A stretch of DNA of 64,000 nt from Trichomonas vaginalis G3 (taxonomy: Eukaryota > Parabasalia > Trichomonadida > Trichomonadidae). The notes under the pieces are model-generated. The model was given only the letters and a program-made list of their open reading frames with translations, was not told the origin of the DNA and ran no database searches. The position numbers were made by a program, and so were the translations under genes. The stretch is taken from assembly GCF_026262505.1 (NCBI RefSeq), contig NC_067205.1:11160001-11224000 (forward strand), in the 5' to 3' direction. This document shows, in pieces, positions 37,603 through 48,431 of this stretch. Each line of letters opens with the position of its first letter. Positions within the stretch are counted from its first letter, which is position 1.

Positions 37603-40600
37603 AATTATTTAATTTATTCTTGTTTGTTTTTTAATTAAACATGTATATTTATTAACATTTTTTTTTTTAATACCTTTCCAACTTCTATTAGTAACAAACA
37701 CATAACTAATTTGAAGATTTAGCGTTATGAAGAAGTATCCAAGTAATAACGTCAATAATGCATTTGCGATAGGATATAATTGCACCAAAGGTTAAAACTT
37801 GTATAAAGAATGAAAAATGAAATTTAATACAATTTTTTTCGAAAAAAAATCCATGCTTGGCTAGATTTTCATAGTTATTGAATATGCATTACTGACATCT
37901 TGTAAAAGATGCCGATCAAGGCTTTCAAGATTGCTAAATTTCTCGATTAAAATTTACATTTTTTTTTTATTTGTGTTTAATTACATTTTACAGTTTGCAG
38001 ACTTACATAAAATCCGCAACATAGTGGTTATTTAATATTTGCCCCACAGTATTGTAGTTTGAAATTTACGATAAGATTATAATTGATAAAGTAAGGTTTT
38101 GTCATTAATGCATCTTATAAACTTTCATTGATAAATATGGATAGATAAGTTCTGTGTTCAAAAGTAAGCATTTTTTAAAACGCGCAATTATATCAAGAAC
38201 GACTATCATAAATTCATGAGTATCGATGATTTTCGTTTAGGATGGACTTAATCGGCTTGATTGATATACATATTTTAAAATGGCATAGCTTTGTGCATGT
38301 TATGTCAAGCATTGTGCCAAACCAATTTAAAATGAAACAAATTATTTTAAAGAAACTATATATGAACTATTCGAACACTTTATATTAATGTAGGGAGCTA
38401 TAAATTTAAATATTCTAAAAATTTATTTATTTGTTAAGAGTTCGGAACAAATTTATTATTGAATATATAGGAAATCAAATAATTATGCATAATCGCATAA
38501 AAAAATGCTGAAACAATGAAAAGAAAAAAATAGTTGCCCAATAGAAAAAGTCGAACCCATACCCCTACCCATTGAGTTATCCTCACTTTCAAGTTTCGAT
38601 CGAAAAAAGGTATTTAATCGCGTAACTCGCACCGTTTAGTCGTATTTCGAAGTTCTATATAGTATTAAAGATTAAGTTACATTATGTACAAAATAACTTT
38701 TTATTGTTATTTGATTTTGATAGCATTATTAGCTGAATATGAAAAATCTCGTAGAAATAATCATTTCATTCAGACATAAGTATTGGATTGTTTCCCAACA
38801 AGCATAATAACACACGTTTCATATTATAATTTATTTCATTTCTGTACAAAATTTAGATAACGATATCAAATAAAAAAAAACTGTGGCATTTTTTTACTTC
38901 AAACTATCATGAAGTGTAACCAAATTGGGTGAGTATTCTTGCTATAAGTATGACATGAAAAAGTGAACGACAAAAATTGAAGATATTGTAGTTAACTCGG
39001 ATTTTTTTAATTGCAAACACATCTATAATTTGTTTAAATATCATTTATTATATCAAAATCGAAAAATTCGTTTTTGGAAATCTTTGAATTTATGAGAAGT
39101 TCTACAAAGACACTTACAAATATAGCGTTTGCAATAAAAAGGCTCTTTAATCTTCTTCATCCTTGCTCAGAAACTTCTACTGGTTACCTTACGGGTAACC
39201 TGCAAAGCTGCTTCCAAGGCATCGGGAAAATAACGTATTTTCGTGAGACTACCTTTAATTTTTTCATAAAAAAAATTTTTTAGGAATTAGCATATCGGCG
39301 TTTTGCGACATTGCCAAACGCCAGATTTTAACCCGACATATGAGCATAAGCTCGTATATTGGAATAAACTCGACTTATTCCATATTAAAGTTATTATAAT
39401 AATAAGGCACTTAATGTGCAAATCTAATTGAATTAGAAAATGCACATTAATATGAATGTCACAGTTAATCAATCATGATTTCGGATTTCTTAGCAGCAAA
39501 TCAGAATTGATTATCAAAGCAGTATTAAATGCGAAATTATCGGAAAGTGAATAGCAATTTTTTTGTAAAAGGTTATGTAAAAATTTGAGATAAACGTTTT
39601 GCTCAATGGTCATATCATTTTAGTTGGGCGTTAAAAATCAAAATTGAGCTAGATAAATGTTTTTGTTAATGCAAATTATAATTGGGCTATTGATAGGAAC
39701 GTAAATGATTGCAATATTAAAAAGAAATTAATTGGAAAAAATAAAGATAAGATGAAAATATCAAATTGAAGTGGAAAATGGAATCTGAACACTAAATGTT
39801 TTAATATTAAAAATTAATAAAAATATAAATAAAAATATCGAAAATAAAAGAAAAAGAGTATATTTAAAAGATTTTTCTTTATGTAAATATTGTATTGGTT
39901 AAATGATCAAATTGAGAAAAGAACATAATCAAATTTCCAAATAATTTTTTTGTGAATAATTTATGTAAAAATATGTAACTGATTTATAAATAAATATAGA
40001 ATTGCACAGTGGGTTAATAGGAACTGAAATAGTATTATCAAAGGTTGATAAGATTTGTGAAATCCCGTGAAATGTCTGAAAATTGAAATCTATAAAAATT
40101 TGAAAAGATATCGGTTTCCTATGAAAATCAAAATTTGTAATTCATTTATATACTGAATATAAAATACGAATGAGAAATTATAATTTATTTTTGACATATA
40201 ATAAATTTTTGAGAAAGAAATCCGAAAAATCTTAAAATTATATTTGATGTAACCAAATGGATATTATTGTCAAAATTGCTCAATGATAAGTATTCAAAAA
40301 AAAACAATACTTTTTCAAAAGACATGTTTTGAATTGAAATCTAAATATATCAAAATAATTACAGTAAATAACAACAAACATTTGGATTTAAAGTTTAAAG
40401 AATTAGACATTAAGAATCGGTTGAATTTCAATTAATTGAATTCGCTCTCAAAAGAAGAGTTATTAAATCTATATTTATTCGTAATTGTTAATAGAATTTG
40501 ATTATAGTACGTTTTTGGTATTTAACAAGCATATTATAATTAAATGAATCGATTCAATAATAATTCTTAAATTTACGAATTGAAATTATCTAATTAGCAA

Positions 40601-40669
40601 GTCCAATATGGCTAAATTATATTGAAATTAAAAATAAGTAATTAATAATAAATAAAAATAATTTTATAT
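37603..40669. other. gene-poor AT-rich region
   Basis: 3 kb without a supported protein gene. It holds a second tRNA-like fragment (38540-38590) and a locally GC-richer stretch at 39130-39290 with a GGTTACC/GGTAACC hairpin (39182-39200) and the inverted copy of the 18-bp motif from 34068. The rest is nearly pure A/T. Confidence 0.5.
38540..38590 (-). other. tRNA-like fragment lacking the anticodon arm
   Basis: On the minus strand, GGATAACTCAATGGGTAG (A-box/D-arm-like) is followed after a few bases by GGGTTCGACTT (B-box-like), then downstream oligo-T. The spacing is too short for a tRNA, so an internal deletion is likely. Confidence 0.3.
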
Positions 40670-41140
40670 CTAAAACAAAGATTCTAAATTTTCACCTTCA
40701 AAATACATGCTCATTTCATTGAATACAGTATGTATCATTTCTGGTAATTCTTGATCAATTGATTTTTGTGTTTCAATCTTTTTCGAAGTGGATCTTTGTT
40801 TTTTGTCAATTCGAGCTATTCTACGAGCAAGAACCTTATAATGATTTCTTAAATTATTAGTAGATCTCCCATTAAAATGCTGTGCAATTTTACACCATTT
40901 TGCTCCATATTCAACGTACAAATCCAAAAGAAGAGCGTCTTCATCAGCGGTGAATGGTGTATTATTCAGGGTTGGATCAAGATAATTGCACCATCTATCT
41001 CTGCATTGGCGTGCTGTCCTAGATTTCATTTCAAGGGCAATAATTTCCCAATCTCTAATTCCAAGTAGTTTAATTAACTTTCGAAGCTTAACATCTTCTT
41101 CTGGACTGAATTTAACCCTTGAGGTTGATGAGTTTGACAT
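40670..41140 (-). CDS. R2R3-type Myb DNA-binding protein
   Basis: A 156-residue protein from the ATG at 41140; the frame is open to 41218 but the extra part is low-complexity. It has two canonical Myb repeats: R2 at residues about 8-57 (FSPEEDVKLRKLIKLLGIRDWEIIALEMKSRTARQCRDRWCNYL) and R3 at about 61-105 (FTADEDALLLDLYVEYGAKWCKIAQHFNGRSTNNLRNHY). It lies closer to animal c-Myb repeats than the protein at 33009. A basic segment (RIARIDKKQRSTSKK) and an acidic C-terminus follow. It probably regulates transcription through Myb-recognition-type promoter elements; the target is not known. Confidence 0.9.
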   Translation of the reverse strand: MSNSSTSRVKFSPEEDVKLRKLIKLLGIRDWEIIALEMKSRTARQCRDRWCNYLDPTLNNTPFTADEDALLLDLYVEYGAKWCKIAQHFNGRSTNNLRNHYKVLARRIARIDKKQRSTSKKIETQKSIDQELPEMIHTVFNEMSMYFEGENLESLF

Positions 41141-42289
41141 TTTAAATAATGAAGATAAAAATTCACATTGAATTTTTTGAAAGATAATATAAAATTGAAA
41201 AGATAATTGTAATTTCAATATTTTTTGAAATGACTTTTCACAGTTCTCTGAATATAAATGACTAGATCTAGAGCAAATAACTTATATTGAAACCAATAAT
41301 AATAACTGTTTAAAAGTATTGAAAATTCAAAAATGACATAAAATAGTATTCTAAATTATTATCTAAAATTTAGGATTGGTCGATTAATATAAACAACATT
41401 TTTCCTGTGGATATGTTTTGAAAAATTTAATTGTTAATGTATTCAAAATTTAAAAAACTCTAGTGATAAGGAAAATAGATTGCAATTATAATACAAATAA
41501 TAATTATCCATAAAATTTGGTTAATTAGGAAGTTTTAATGTAAAATTCTTTCAAATATATTATTAGTAATTAATGGAATTATTTATATGATGGATGTATT
41601 TGCTCAAATTCCGTAAATTGGTTTGCTCTCAAAAAATTCTAAACCAATTTAAAATATTTAATTAAAATATAAATAATATTATTCTAGTGTTTTTGCTGAT
41701 GTTAATTTACATATAATTCAATCGAATAATGGGCTCATTTTTGTTATAGACCGAAAATAGATTTTTTCGGTTTTCTCTTCAAATAATTGAAAGAATGATA
41801 CTATTATAGGTTTATTATATTATATAGCATATAATCATGCTATAGCCGAAAATTATAAGTTTTGAGAAGATTGAATATAACACAAATAAATTTGAATGTA
41901 AGTTAAATTGCTTGTTGTTTTTAATAGCTATTTAATGAGAAATCCAATATTGCAAAATTCAAATTGAATGATTGAAAGAACAGAAAAAGTCGTTCTTTTC
42001 AATTTCGAATATGTTTCATTGTATTTATAATTATATGGCAAATATGATATTTAAACTTGATTTTTGAAGGAAAATTCACAAAATTGAATAAATTCAAATA
42101 ATTTTTATTCAAAAATAAACTAGTTATTTGAGTTTAATACTAATTATCTATTCAAACTTAAAAGTTTGTAATTTAAAATATTTTGTGAGATCAGATTGAA
42201 TTAATTCAAGGTTCTTTTCAATTAATATTAATGACCATATTACGCATTTTCGAACATTCTAAACCAAATATATAAAAATGGGAGACGAA
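41141..42289. other. AT-rich spacer
   Basis: No gene or repeat recognised between the Myb promoter and the satellite array. Confidence 0.55.
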
Positions 42290-43545
42290 TGTTAAATTTC
42301 CTAGACATGGGGGAGTTGTTTACCGAGTTTTAGCTCTTATCTCTAACAAAAAATTAATTTTAAAAAAAATGACCGAATACGTTTCACAGCGAGAAAAAAA
42401 TAAAAGGCAAGATAGAATTTTCTAGACATAAAGAAGTTGTTTACCGAGTTTTAGCTCTTATCTCTAACAAAAAATTAATTTTAAAAAAAATGACCGAATA
42501 CGTTTCACAGCGAGAAAAAAATAAAAGGCAAGATAGAATTTTCTAGACATAAAGAAGTTGTTTACCGAGTTTTAGCTCTTATCTCTAACAAAAAATTAAT
42601 TTTAAAAAAAATGACCGAATACGTTTCACAGCGAGAAAAAAATAAAAGGCAAGATAGAATTTTCTAGACATAAAGAAGTTGTTTACCGAGTTTTAGCTCT
42701 TATCTCTAACAAAAAATTAATTTTAAAAAAAATGACCGAATACGTTTCACAGCGAGAAAAAATAAAAGGCAAGATAGAATTTTCTAGACATAAAGAAGTT
42801 GTTTACCGAGTTTTAGCTCTTATCTCTAACAAAAAATTAATTTTAAAAAAAATGACCGAATACGTTTCACAGCGAGAAAAAAATAAAAGGCAAGATAGAA
42901 TTTTCTAGACATAAAGAAGTTGTTTACCGAGTTTTAGCTCTTATCTCTAACAAAAAATTAATTTTAAAAAAAATGACCGAATACGTTTCACAGCGAGAAA
43001 AAAATAAAAGGCAAGATAGAATTTTCTAGACATAAAGAAGTTGTTTACCGAGTTTTAGCTCTTATCTCTAACAAAAAATTAATTTTAAAAAAAATGACCG
43101 AATACGTTTCACAGCGAGAAAAAAATAAAAGGCAAGATAGAATTTTCTAGACATAAAGAAGTTGTTTACCGAGTTTTAGCTCTTATCTCTAACAAAAAAT
43201 TAATTTTAAAAAAAATGACCGAATACGTTTCACAGCGAGAAAAAAATAAAAGGCAAGATAGAATTTTCTAGACATAAAGAAGTTGTTTACCGAGTTTTAG
43301 CTCTTATCTCTAACAAAAAATTAATTTTAAAAAAAATGACCGAATACGTTTCACAGCGAGAAAAAAATAAAAGGCAAGATAGAATTTTCTAGACATAAAG
43401 AAGTTGTTTACCGAGTTTTAGCTCTTATCTCTAACAAAAAATTAATTTTAAAAAAAAATGACCGAATACGTTTCACAGCGAGAAAAAAATAAAAGGCAAG
43501 ATAGAATTTTCTAGACATAAAGAAGTTGTCTACCAAGTGTCAGCT
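42290..43545 (+). repeat. 121-bp tandem satellite, about 10 copies
   Basis: Ten to eleven head-to-tail copies of a 121-bp unit (anchors: TCTAGACATAAAGAAGTTGT, then TTACCGAGTTTTAGCTCTTA, then GACCGAATACGTTTCACAGC). Starts fall at 42421, 42542, 42663, 42783, 42904, 43025, 43146, 43267, 43388 and 43510. Internal copies differ almost only in A-run length; the first and last copies are diverged. There is no coding capacity. Such homogeneity indicates recent amplification or ongoing conversion. Confidence 0.95.
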
Positions 43546-43802
43546 GTTACTTCTTCTCAATACTGATATAAAATAAAAATCTTTATTATTTATTTAACCT
43601 TTATTGTTTCATTAAACTTCATTTATTTTATATTATAGTTTTATTCTTTTAGCTACTTGTAAAATAATCTAATTTTATACCATCATTTTACCGGATTATT
43701 CTTCAGTACATCGATTGTGTATCTAAAATAATATCATTATCCTTATTCTGTTTTTTCCAAAATTCTTTTAAATATCTTTTTTGGTTAGATTACTTTATAC
43801 TA

Positions 43803-44538
43803 TTCATGTGATTTTATCCCAAGCATATGGGGATTCTAAATTAGAGATGTGAAAACTTAAATTTTATAATCCCTGGGATGCACTTTCTTCGATTTTTTAA
43901 AATTTTTGGGATAAATTTTGACATCTTTTTTTTTGCTGGCGACCCCCCGTTTAGGGCATCAAAAAAACATGTTGTTTCGTTTCAAGATCGGGATATGTTG
44001 TGAACCCGACTTCTTTCATTAATGAAGTGATTTCTTAAGTTGAATAAAAACAAATTTGATTGAAATTCATACAAAATTTCTTTTTATCATTATTATTTAA
44101 GATGCTTTTTTATGTTGAATTGTTAATTTTTTTATTTCCACCTGGGATATTTTGAATTGGGCTAGCCCAATCCCACCTCTCAATTTTCTCTCAATTGGGC
44201 AATGGGGATCCCATATAAAATGTATTGTAACAAATTTTACATGCATAATATAGTACAATTAAACAACATTCTAAAAATATTAAATTCACATCATTTACTT
44301 GAAGATTTTATATTTTCAACAAAAATTAATACAATAATTACATTAAATTGAGGAGATTTATAATATTTATTATAAATTAAAATATTATTACTCAATTTTT
44401 TGAAATATTGCATTTTAGTGGTAAATAAAATTTAAGTTTACATGGAGAAAAAAATTTTAAATTCCAAAAAAAAATTCAATTGGGATAACGATAGGGACAA
44501 AAATTTAGAATCCCCATATGCTTGGGATAAAATCACAT
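43803..44538 (-). mobile_element. non-autonomous hAT-like element (shortened copy)
   Basis: A 736-bp unit bounded by an inverted repeat of about 37 bp: CATGTGATTTTATCCCAAGC onward at 43803, and its reverse complement ending at 44538. ACTATT occurs directly outside both ends, a possible target duplication. Bases 43968-44511 are the reverse complement of the 5' end of the neighbouring transposase element, including the first 52 bases of its coding frame. It is thus an internally deleted relative in opposite orientation. The outer 165 bp may preserve the 3' end of the family. Confidence 0.65.
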
Positions 44539-45092
44539 GACTATTCTAAATTTTTGTCCCTATCGTTATCCCAATTGAATTTTTTTTTGGAATTTAAAAT
44601 TTTTTTCTCCATGTAAACTTAAATTTTAATTTTTACCACTAAAATGCAATATTTCAACAAATTAATGAGTAATAATATTTTAATTTATAATAAATATTAT
44701 AAATCTCCTCAATTTAATGTAATTATTGTATTAATTTTTGTTGAAAATATAAAATCTTCAAGTAAATGATGTGAATTTAATATTTTTAGAATGTTGTTTA
44801 ATTGTACTATATTATGCATGTAAAATTTTGTTACAATACATTTTATATGGGATCCCCATTGCCCAATTGAGAGAAAATTGAGAGGTGGGATTGGGCTAGC
44901 CCAATTCAAAATATCCCAGGTGGAAATAAAAAAATTAACAATTCAACATAAAAAAGCATCTTAAATAATAATGATAAAAAAAATTTTGTATGAATTTCAA
45001 TCAAATTTGTTTTTATTCAACTTAAGAAATCACTTCATTAATGAAAGAAGTCGGGTTCACAACATATCCCGATCTTGAAACGAAACAACATG
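43968..45092. repeat. large palindrome made by two head-to-head elements
   Basis: The arms 43968-44511 and 44543-45092 are nearly perfect inverted copies around a 31-bp spacer. The right arm runs into the transposase reading frame. Confidence 0.85.
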
Positions 45093-47130
45093 TTTACATG
45101 CGATATAAACATGAAGGTAGTCCCAAGTGGTATGTAAAATGCAATGAACTTGTGACACGATCTGATGGCGTAGTTTGCCGGTGTTCAATGCAAGAACAAA
45201 GGGAGGATCATTATAAAAACTGGCTTAAGACTCATGTTCACACATGTCAGGCCGGAGAAGCATTATCGCAGCAAACATTACTTGACTACTACAATAAAGG
45301 TAAACAGTCAAATGATCCAATGTTGGATTTATCGAATGTATACGATGAAATGACCATTTTTACCGGTAAGTTCAACCTTGCCTTAGACACATTTGCATCC
45401 CCAGAATTCACGCATGTTGCAAAGATTTTCATTATGTTCACAATATATCAAATGATGAACAAATACAAACAACTTCAGTCAGCTAATATCAATCCGGAAA
45501 AACTTGCTGACAAATTATATAAGCCTATTACACGTGATGAGATCCGAAATAGAATGATTGCTATTGCTAACAGCATACACCTTGCTAAAGTTCTCGAATT
45601 CGCCAAAAAAGCATACACTTGTGTCGCCATCGATGAAGGCAAGACACATGATTACCACAATCTTGATTTTGTCTTAACAAATCCGTTGGAGCAAATGAAG
45701 CCATACCCAGTAGAGGCGATAGATATGAAGGATGGCCAGACAAGTCAGGATTATAAATCCGCAATAACAGCAGGATTTAACAGAATTGACATTAGGAAAG
45801 TCAAGATAGGTAGTGTGGTAGTTGACGGAGGACCAGCACAGTTAAAATGCTTCAAAGATACTTGGAATGATTCATTCTATCATGACAGAGATCCAAAATA
45901 CTACAAGATATTGCTTATTCCCTGTTTGTGTCACAGAATCCACAACAGCTATCAATATATTGCTGGCAAGAACAACCAGTTACAAAGTTTAGTAAAGGAT
46001 GTGCACAGAATTGCAGAACTTTGTCGCATTCATGCTGACGATATAGGTGCACAATGTCCACAGCATGTATCCACCAGATGGATATATGACTATAATATAT
46101 GTGTCTTTATTCTTAAGTACGAAAACAAAATCAAGCAATATATAAATGTAGATCACGATAAAATCGTACAATTGAAAGATTGTTTAGCTGTTCTTAAAAA
46201 GCTAATCTTAGTATTCGAATCGGATAAGGCATTGTTGGCAAATTGTTACATTTGGCTTCGTAAAGCCATATCAGCTCTCAATCTTTTGACATCCAATTTG
46301 CATAATGCATTCGGATCCATCTTGGCATCTTCATTGGATAGCTATACCTTGGACTCTGACTTTGGTGGGCTATGGTGTTTGGCATTCTCTCTCACGCCGA
46401 GAGGAAGGTTCTACTTCCATAGAAAGTTTGTTAAAAACGAAGAAGTAGAAGATTTGGCCGATCCCTTGAGTTCCTTTCAAAGTGAGCATATTCCTGATAA
46501 AGATCCGGCAGAAGATTTACAGGACATTTACATGGATTCTATTTTTGAGGAAGGTAACACAAACGCTGTAATTGATGTAACAGATGAAGGCACATTTCGT
46601 AGAATTGTCGAATCTGATGATCAACTTAGGCTTACATTGCAAGATGTACGCGAGGATAATCATCAGACTGCCGAAAATGATCTAACAGCAGCTAAAGATT
46701 ACCTCAAGCGCATTTTGGTTCAATTCCGATTGAACGAAAGACAAAAAACGCTTGTACTCTCGTTATATAATACGTTCATCAATAAGGAATCAGACATCTT
46801 TGAGAACGATCTGATGGACGAGGCACAAAATTATGCTTGGGAAGAGATCTCGCATAGAATTGGAGAAAAATCCATCCTTGCGGAAATAGCATTACGCTTG
46901 TTATGTTCATCTCCTTCGGAGGCAACATGTGAACGTAATATCAAAGCACAAAGGTTAATTTTGAACGTTAGGCGGTTAAGATCCAAGAAAAACTTGTTAA
47001 ATAGCCGTCATATCTTAATGGCAACTAAATGAAATAAACATTTTGTTATTATTTATTTTTCAATATTAAATAGCCATTTTCTTCACAAATATTTCAATGT
47101 GTTTTTACAACAATTTAACATTCAATAATT
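44543..47130 (+). mobile_element. hAT-type DNA transposon, 3' end not found
   Basis: Contains an intact 663-residue transposase with about 500 bp of 5' non-coding DNA. Its left end starts at ATTCTAAATTTTTGTCCC and lacks the outer 28 bp present in the shortened copy next to it. No matching inverted terminus is visible after the gene; the sequence changes character at about 47130, where the Polinton seems to begin. The right end may be displaced or lost. The right boundary given is approximate. Confidence 0.6.
45041..47032 (+). CDS. hAT-superfamily transposase
   Basis: 663 residues, intact. The N-terminus has a zinc-finger-like pattern (CNELV, then CRCS, then WLKTHVHTCQ). The middle contains the catalytic-fold motifs of hAT RNase-H-like domains: CVAIDEGKTHDYHN (first Asp), VVDGGPAQLKC (second Asp), PCLCHRIHN and STRWIYDYN. 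The C-terminus has the hAT dimerisation motif SSPSEATCERNIKAQRLILN. A late catalytic Glu is expected between the last two, but I cannot assign it surely. The GC content is higher than that of the surrounding DNA. The 51-kb satellite-rich region around it contains no other transposase of this type. The intact frame suggests recent activity. Confidence 0.85.
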   Translation: MKEVGFTTYPDLETKQHVYMRYKHEGSPKWYVKCNELVTRSDGVVCRCSMQEQREDHYKNWLKTHVHTCQAGEALSQQTLLDYYNKGKQSNDPMLDLSNVYDEMTIFTGKFNLALDTFASPEFTHVAKIFIMFTIYQMMNKYKQLQSANINPEKLADKLYKPITRDEIRNRMIAIANSIHLAKVLEFAKKAYTCVAIDEGKTHDYHNLDFVLTNPLEQMKPYPVEAIDMKDGQTSQDYKSAITAGFNRIDIRKVKIGSVVVDGGPAQLKCFKDTWNDSFYHDRDPKYYKILLIPCLCHRIHNSYQYIAGKNNQLQSLVKDVHRIAELCRIHADDIGAQCPQHVSTRWIYDYNICVFILKYENKIKQYINVDHDKIVQLKDCLAVLKKLILVFESDKALLANCYIWLRKAISALNLLTSNLHNAFGSILASSLDSYTLDSDFGGLWCLAFSLTPRGRFYFHRKFVKNEEVEDLADPLSSFQSEHIPDKDPAEDLQDIYMDSIFEEGNTNAVIDVTDEGTFRRIVESDDQLRLTLQDVREDNHQTAENDLTAAKDYLKRILVQFRLNERQKTLVLSLYNTFINKESDIFENDLMDEAQNYAWEEISHRIGEKSILAEIALRLLCSSPSEATCERNIKAQRLILNVRRLRSKKNLLNSRHILMATK

Positions 47131-47450
47131 TATAAGAGAGAGGGTCAAAGTTGCTATTTGTCACTTTTCCACAAGAATATAATGGGGAAAAAGTTATCAT
47201 ATAGTTGATCTCATTCACTGAGGTGAGAGATGCATGTAGTGTAATGGGATAAACAGTGGGATTGCTGCTCTAAGTTAGTATGGCTAAGTCGTGTACTGAG
47301 ACACTGCGCGCCTCCGTACACCACTTAACCTTAAATATTTACAAAACCAGTAACGTATATTTTACAACACAAACGACAACACTAACTTAACCTTAAATAT
47401 TTACAAACCGCCAACCACTAATGACTTCATTAATGTAAAAATAAACGTTC
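47033..47450. other. hAT/Polinton junction region
   Basis: The composition changes at about 47130 (AGAGAGGGTCAAAGTTGC). A 23-bp direct repeat (ACTTAACCTTAAATATTTAC plus AAA) occurs at 47323 and 47385. This is probably the terminal region of the Polinton. Its inverted partner would lie beyond the window, so the end cannot be confirmed. Confidence 0.4.
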
Positions 47451-47771
47451 TCACTTACAAAAGTATTGCAACTCCTCCCATTGCTGTGCTTCACATAACA
47501 GCTCATAATCTTCTGACTCACTTTCTTCTTCATATAGGTCAAAGTCACTGTCAAAATAAATGTTAGTAAGTTTTGACAAAGCTAATGAAACACGTTTACC
47601 GTTTGTATCGTATGCTTGTATAAACTTTCCATTCTTCATTCCTTCATAAACGCTCAAACTAACTTTACCCTTTCTCCCTCGTATCTGATAGAATGTATTT
47701 TCACGAGGAACGAAGAACAAATTCTTGAACTCATGACCGTTGTAGTTTGTTATCTCAATAGTTTTCGTCAT
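47451..47771 (-). CDS. Polinton small acidic protein, unknown
   Basis: 106 residues. The first 70 form a compact beta-like domain (FYQIRGRKGKVSLSVYEGMK, then AYDTNGKRVSLALSKLTN), and a strongly acidic tail follows (DSDFDLYEEESESEDYELL). No family recognised. It lies next to the element's left end and is transcribed outward. The AGATCT/CTACCCTCATTT module lies about 70 bp upstream of its start, so it may be regulated together with the genes at 56904 and 58012, which have the same module. Confidence 0.6.
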   Translation of the reverse strand: MTKTIEITNYNGHEFKNLFFVPRENTFYQIRGRKGKVSLSVYEGMKNGKFIQAYDTNGKRVSLALSKLTNIYFDSDFDLYEEESESEDYELLCEAQQWEELQYFCK

Positions 47772-47843
47772 TTATATAAAAATAAACTTAAAAATTAATG
47801 ATATCACCACCCTCACACGTATGAAAACATAGCGCAAAAATAA

Positions 47844-47895
47844 ATTTAGGGTAGAAGGGTAGATCTAACCTCATTTCTACCCTCATTTCTAACCT
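47844..47895 (+). promoter_or_regulatory. AGATCT/CTACCCTCATTT module, copy 1
   Basis: Order of parts: TTTAGGGTAGA, then an AGATCT palindrome, then tandem (C)CTCATTTCTA units. The same module of about 50 bp occurs at 56633-56690 and, inverted, at 57852-57903. It lies upstream of the minus-strand gene starting at 47771. Confidence 0.6.
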
Positions 47896-47903
47896 TGTTG
47901 AAT

Positions 47904-48431
47904 TCATTGCTTTATAACTCTCTTCCTTGGTTTCTTTTTAGTTGCTTTCTTCACGTCTGTCTCCAACTTGACTGTCTTTCTTCTTCGTCCGTAATGATAC
48001 CAGTTACTTCCACCAGTCAATGGGTCAAATGGTCGTTCATAAGGGTTTCCATACATTCCATAGGGACCATACGGAAGAACTACTGGTGGAGAAGAAACAT
48101 TTTCTTTAGTTCCATCGAATCTATTTAAATGCATTGTTTCACCTTTCATCTGGTCATTAAAGTCTTTTGCGTGTTTTGCAAACTCATCGTCCTTTCCTAA
48201 AGCATTTTCTGACTCAGTCGCAACCAAATTGGATGCTTTATTTATGAGCCCTATTTTATTTAATCTTAACTTCTTTGCAACCCAGCCTCCAATCTTCCCT
48301 TTATTTGCATCTAATGTCTTTGAAACCCCTCCTCCACTCATTTTATTTACTGCGTCATAAGCTCCAAGTGCTTTTGCTCCAAATGCTAATGCTTTTGTTC
48401 CCATTGCGCCTAAAGCTGCCCAAGCTACCAT
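47904..48431 (-). CDS. Polinton small Gly/Ala-rich basic protein, candidate virion core/membrane-active protein
   Basis: 175 residues. The N-terminal 35 residues are Ala/Gly-rich and amphipathic (WAALGAMGTKALAFGAKALG). The middle has a PYGPYGMYGNPYERP segment, and the C-terminus is very basic (RRRKTVKLETDVKKATKKKPRKR). This layout resembles small virion proteins such as adenovirus pVI/pX-type components, but I cannot establish homology. Its start codon directly abuts the stop of the next gene upstream. Confidence 0.55.
   Translation of the reverse strand: MVAWAALGAMGTKALAFGAKALGAYDAVNKMSGGGVSKTLDANKGKIGGWVAKKLRLNKIGLINKASNLVATESENALGKDDEFAKHAKDFNDQMKGETMHLNRFDGTKENVSSPPVVLPYGPYGMYGNPYERPFDPLTGGSNWYHYGRRRKTVKLETDVKKATKKKPRKRVIKQ

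Noticed and set aside
42290-43545. CRISPR array
   Set aside because: The 121-bp units are directly adjacent with no variable spacers, and the organism is eukaryotic; it is a satellite.
44709-44909. 66-residue minus-strand open frame near the hAT element
   Set aside because: Lies inside the palindrome arm, with no family features.
47844-47895. Telomere-like TTTAGGG sequence
   Set aside because: Only a single TTTAGGG within a regulatory-type module, no tandem array.
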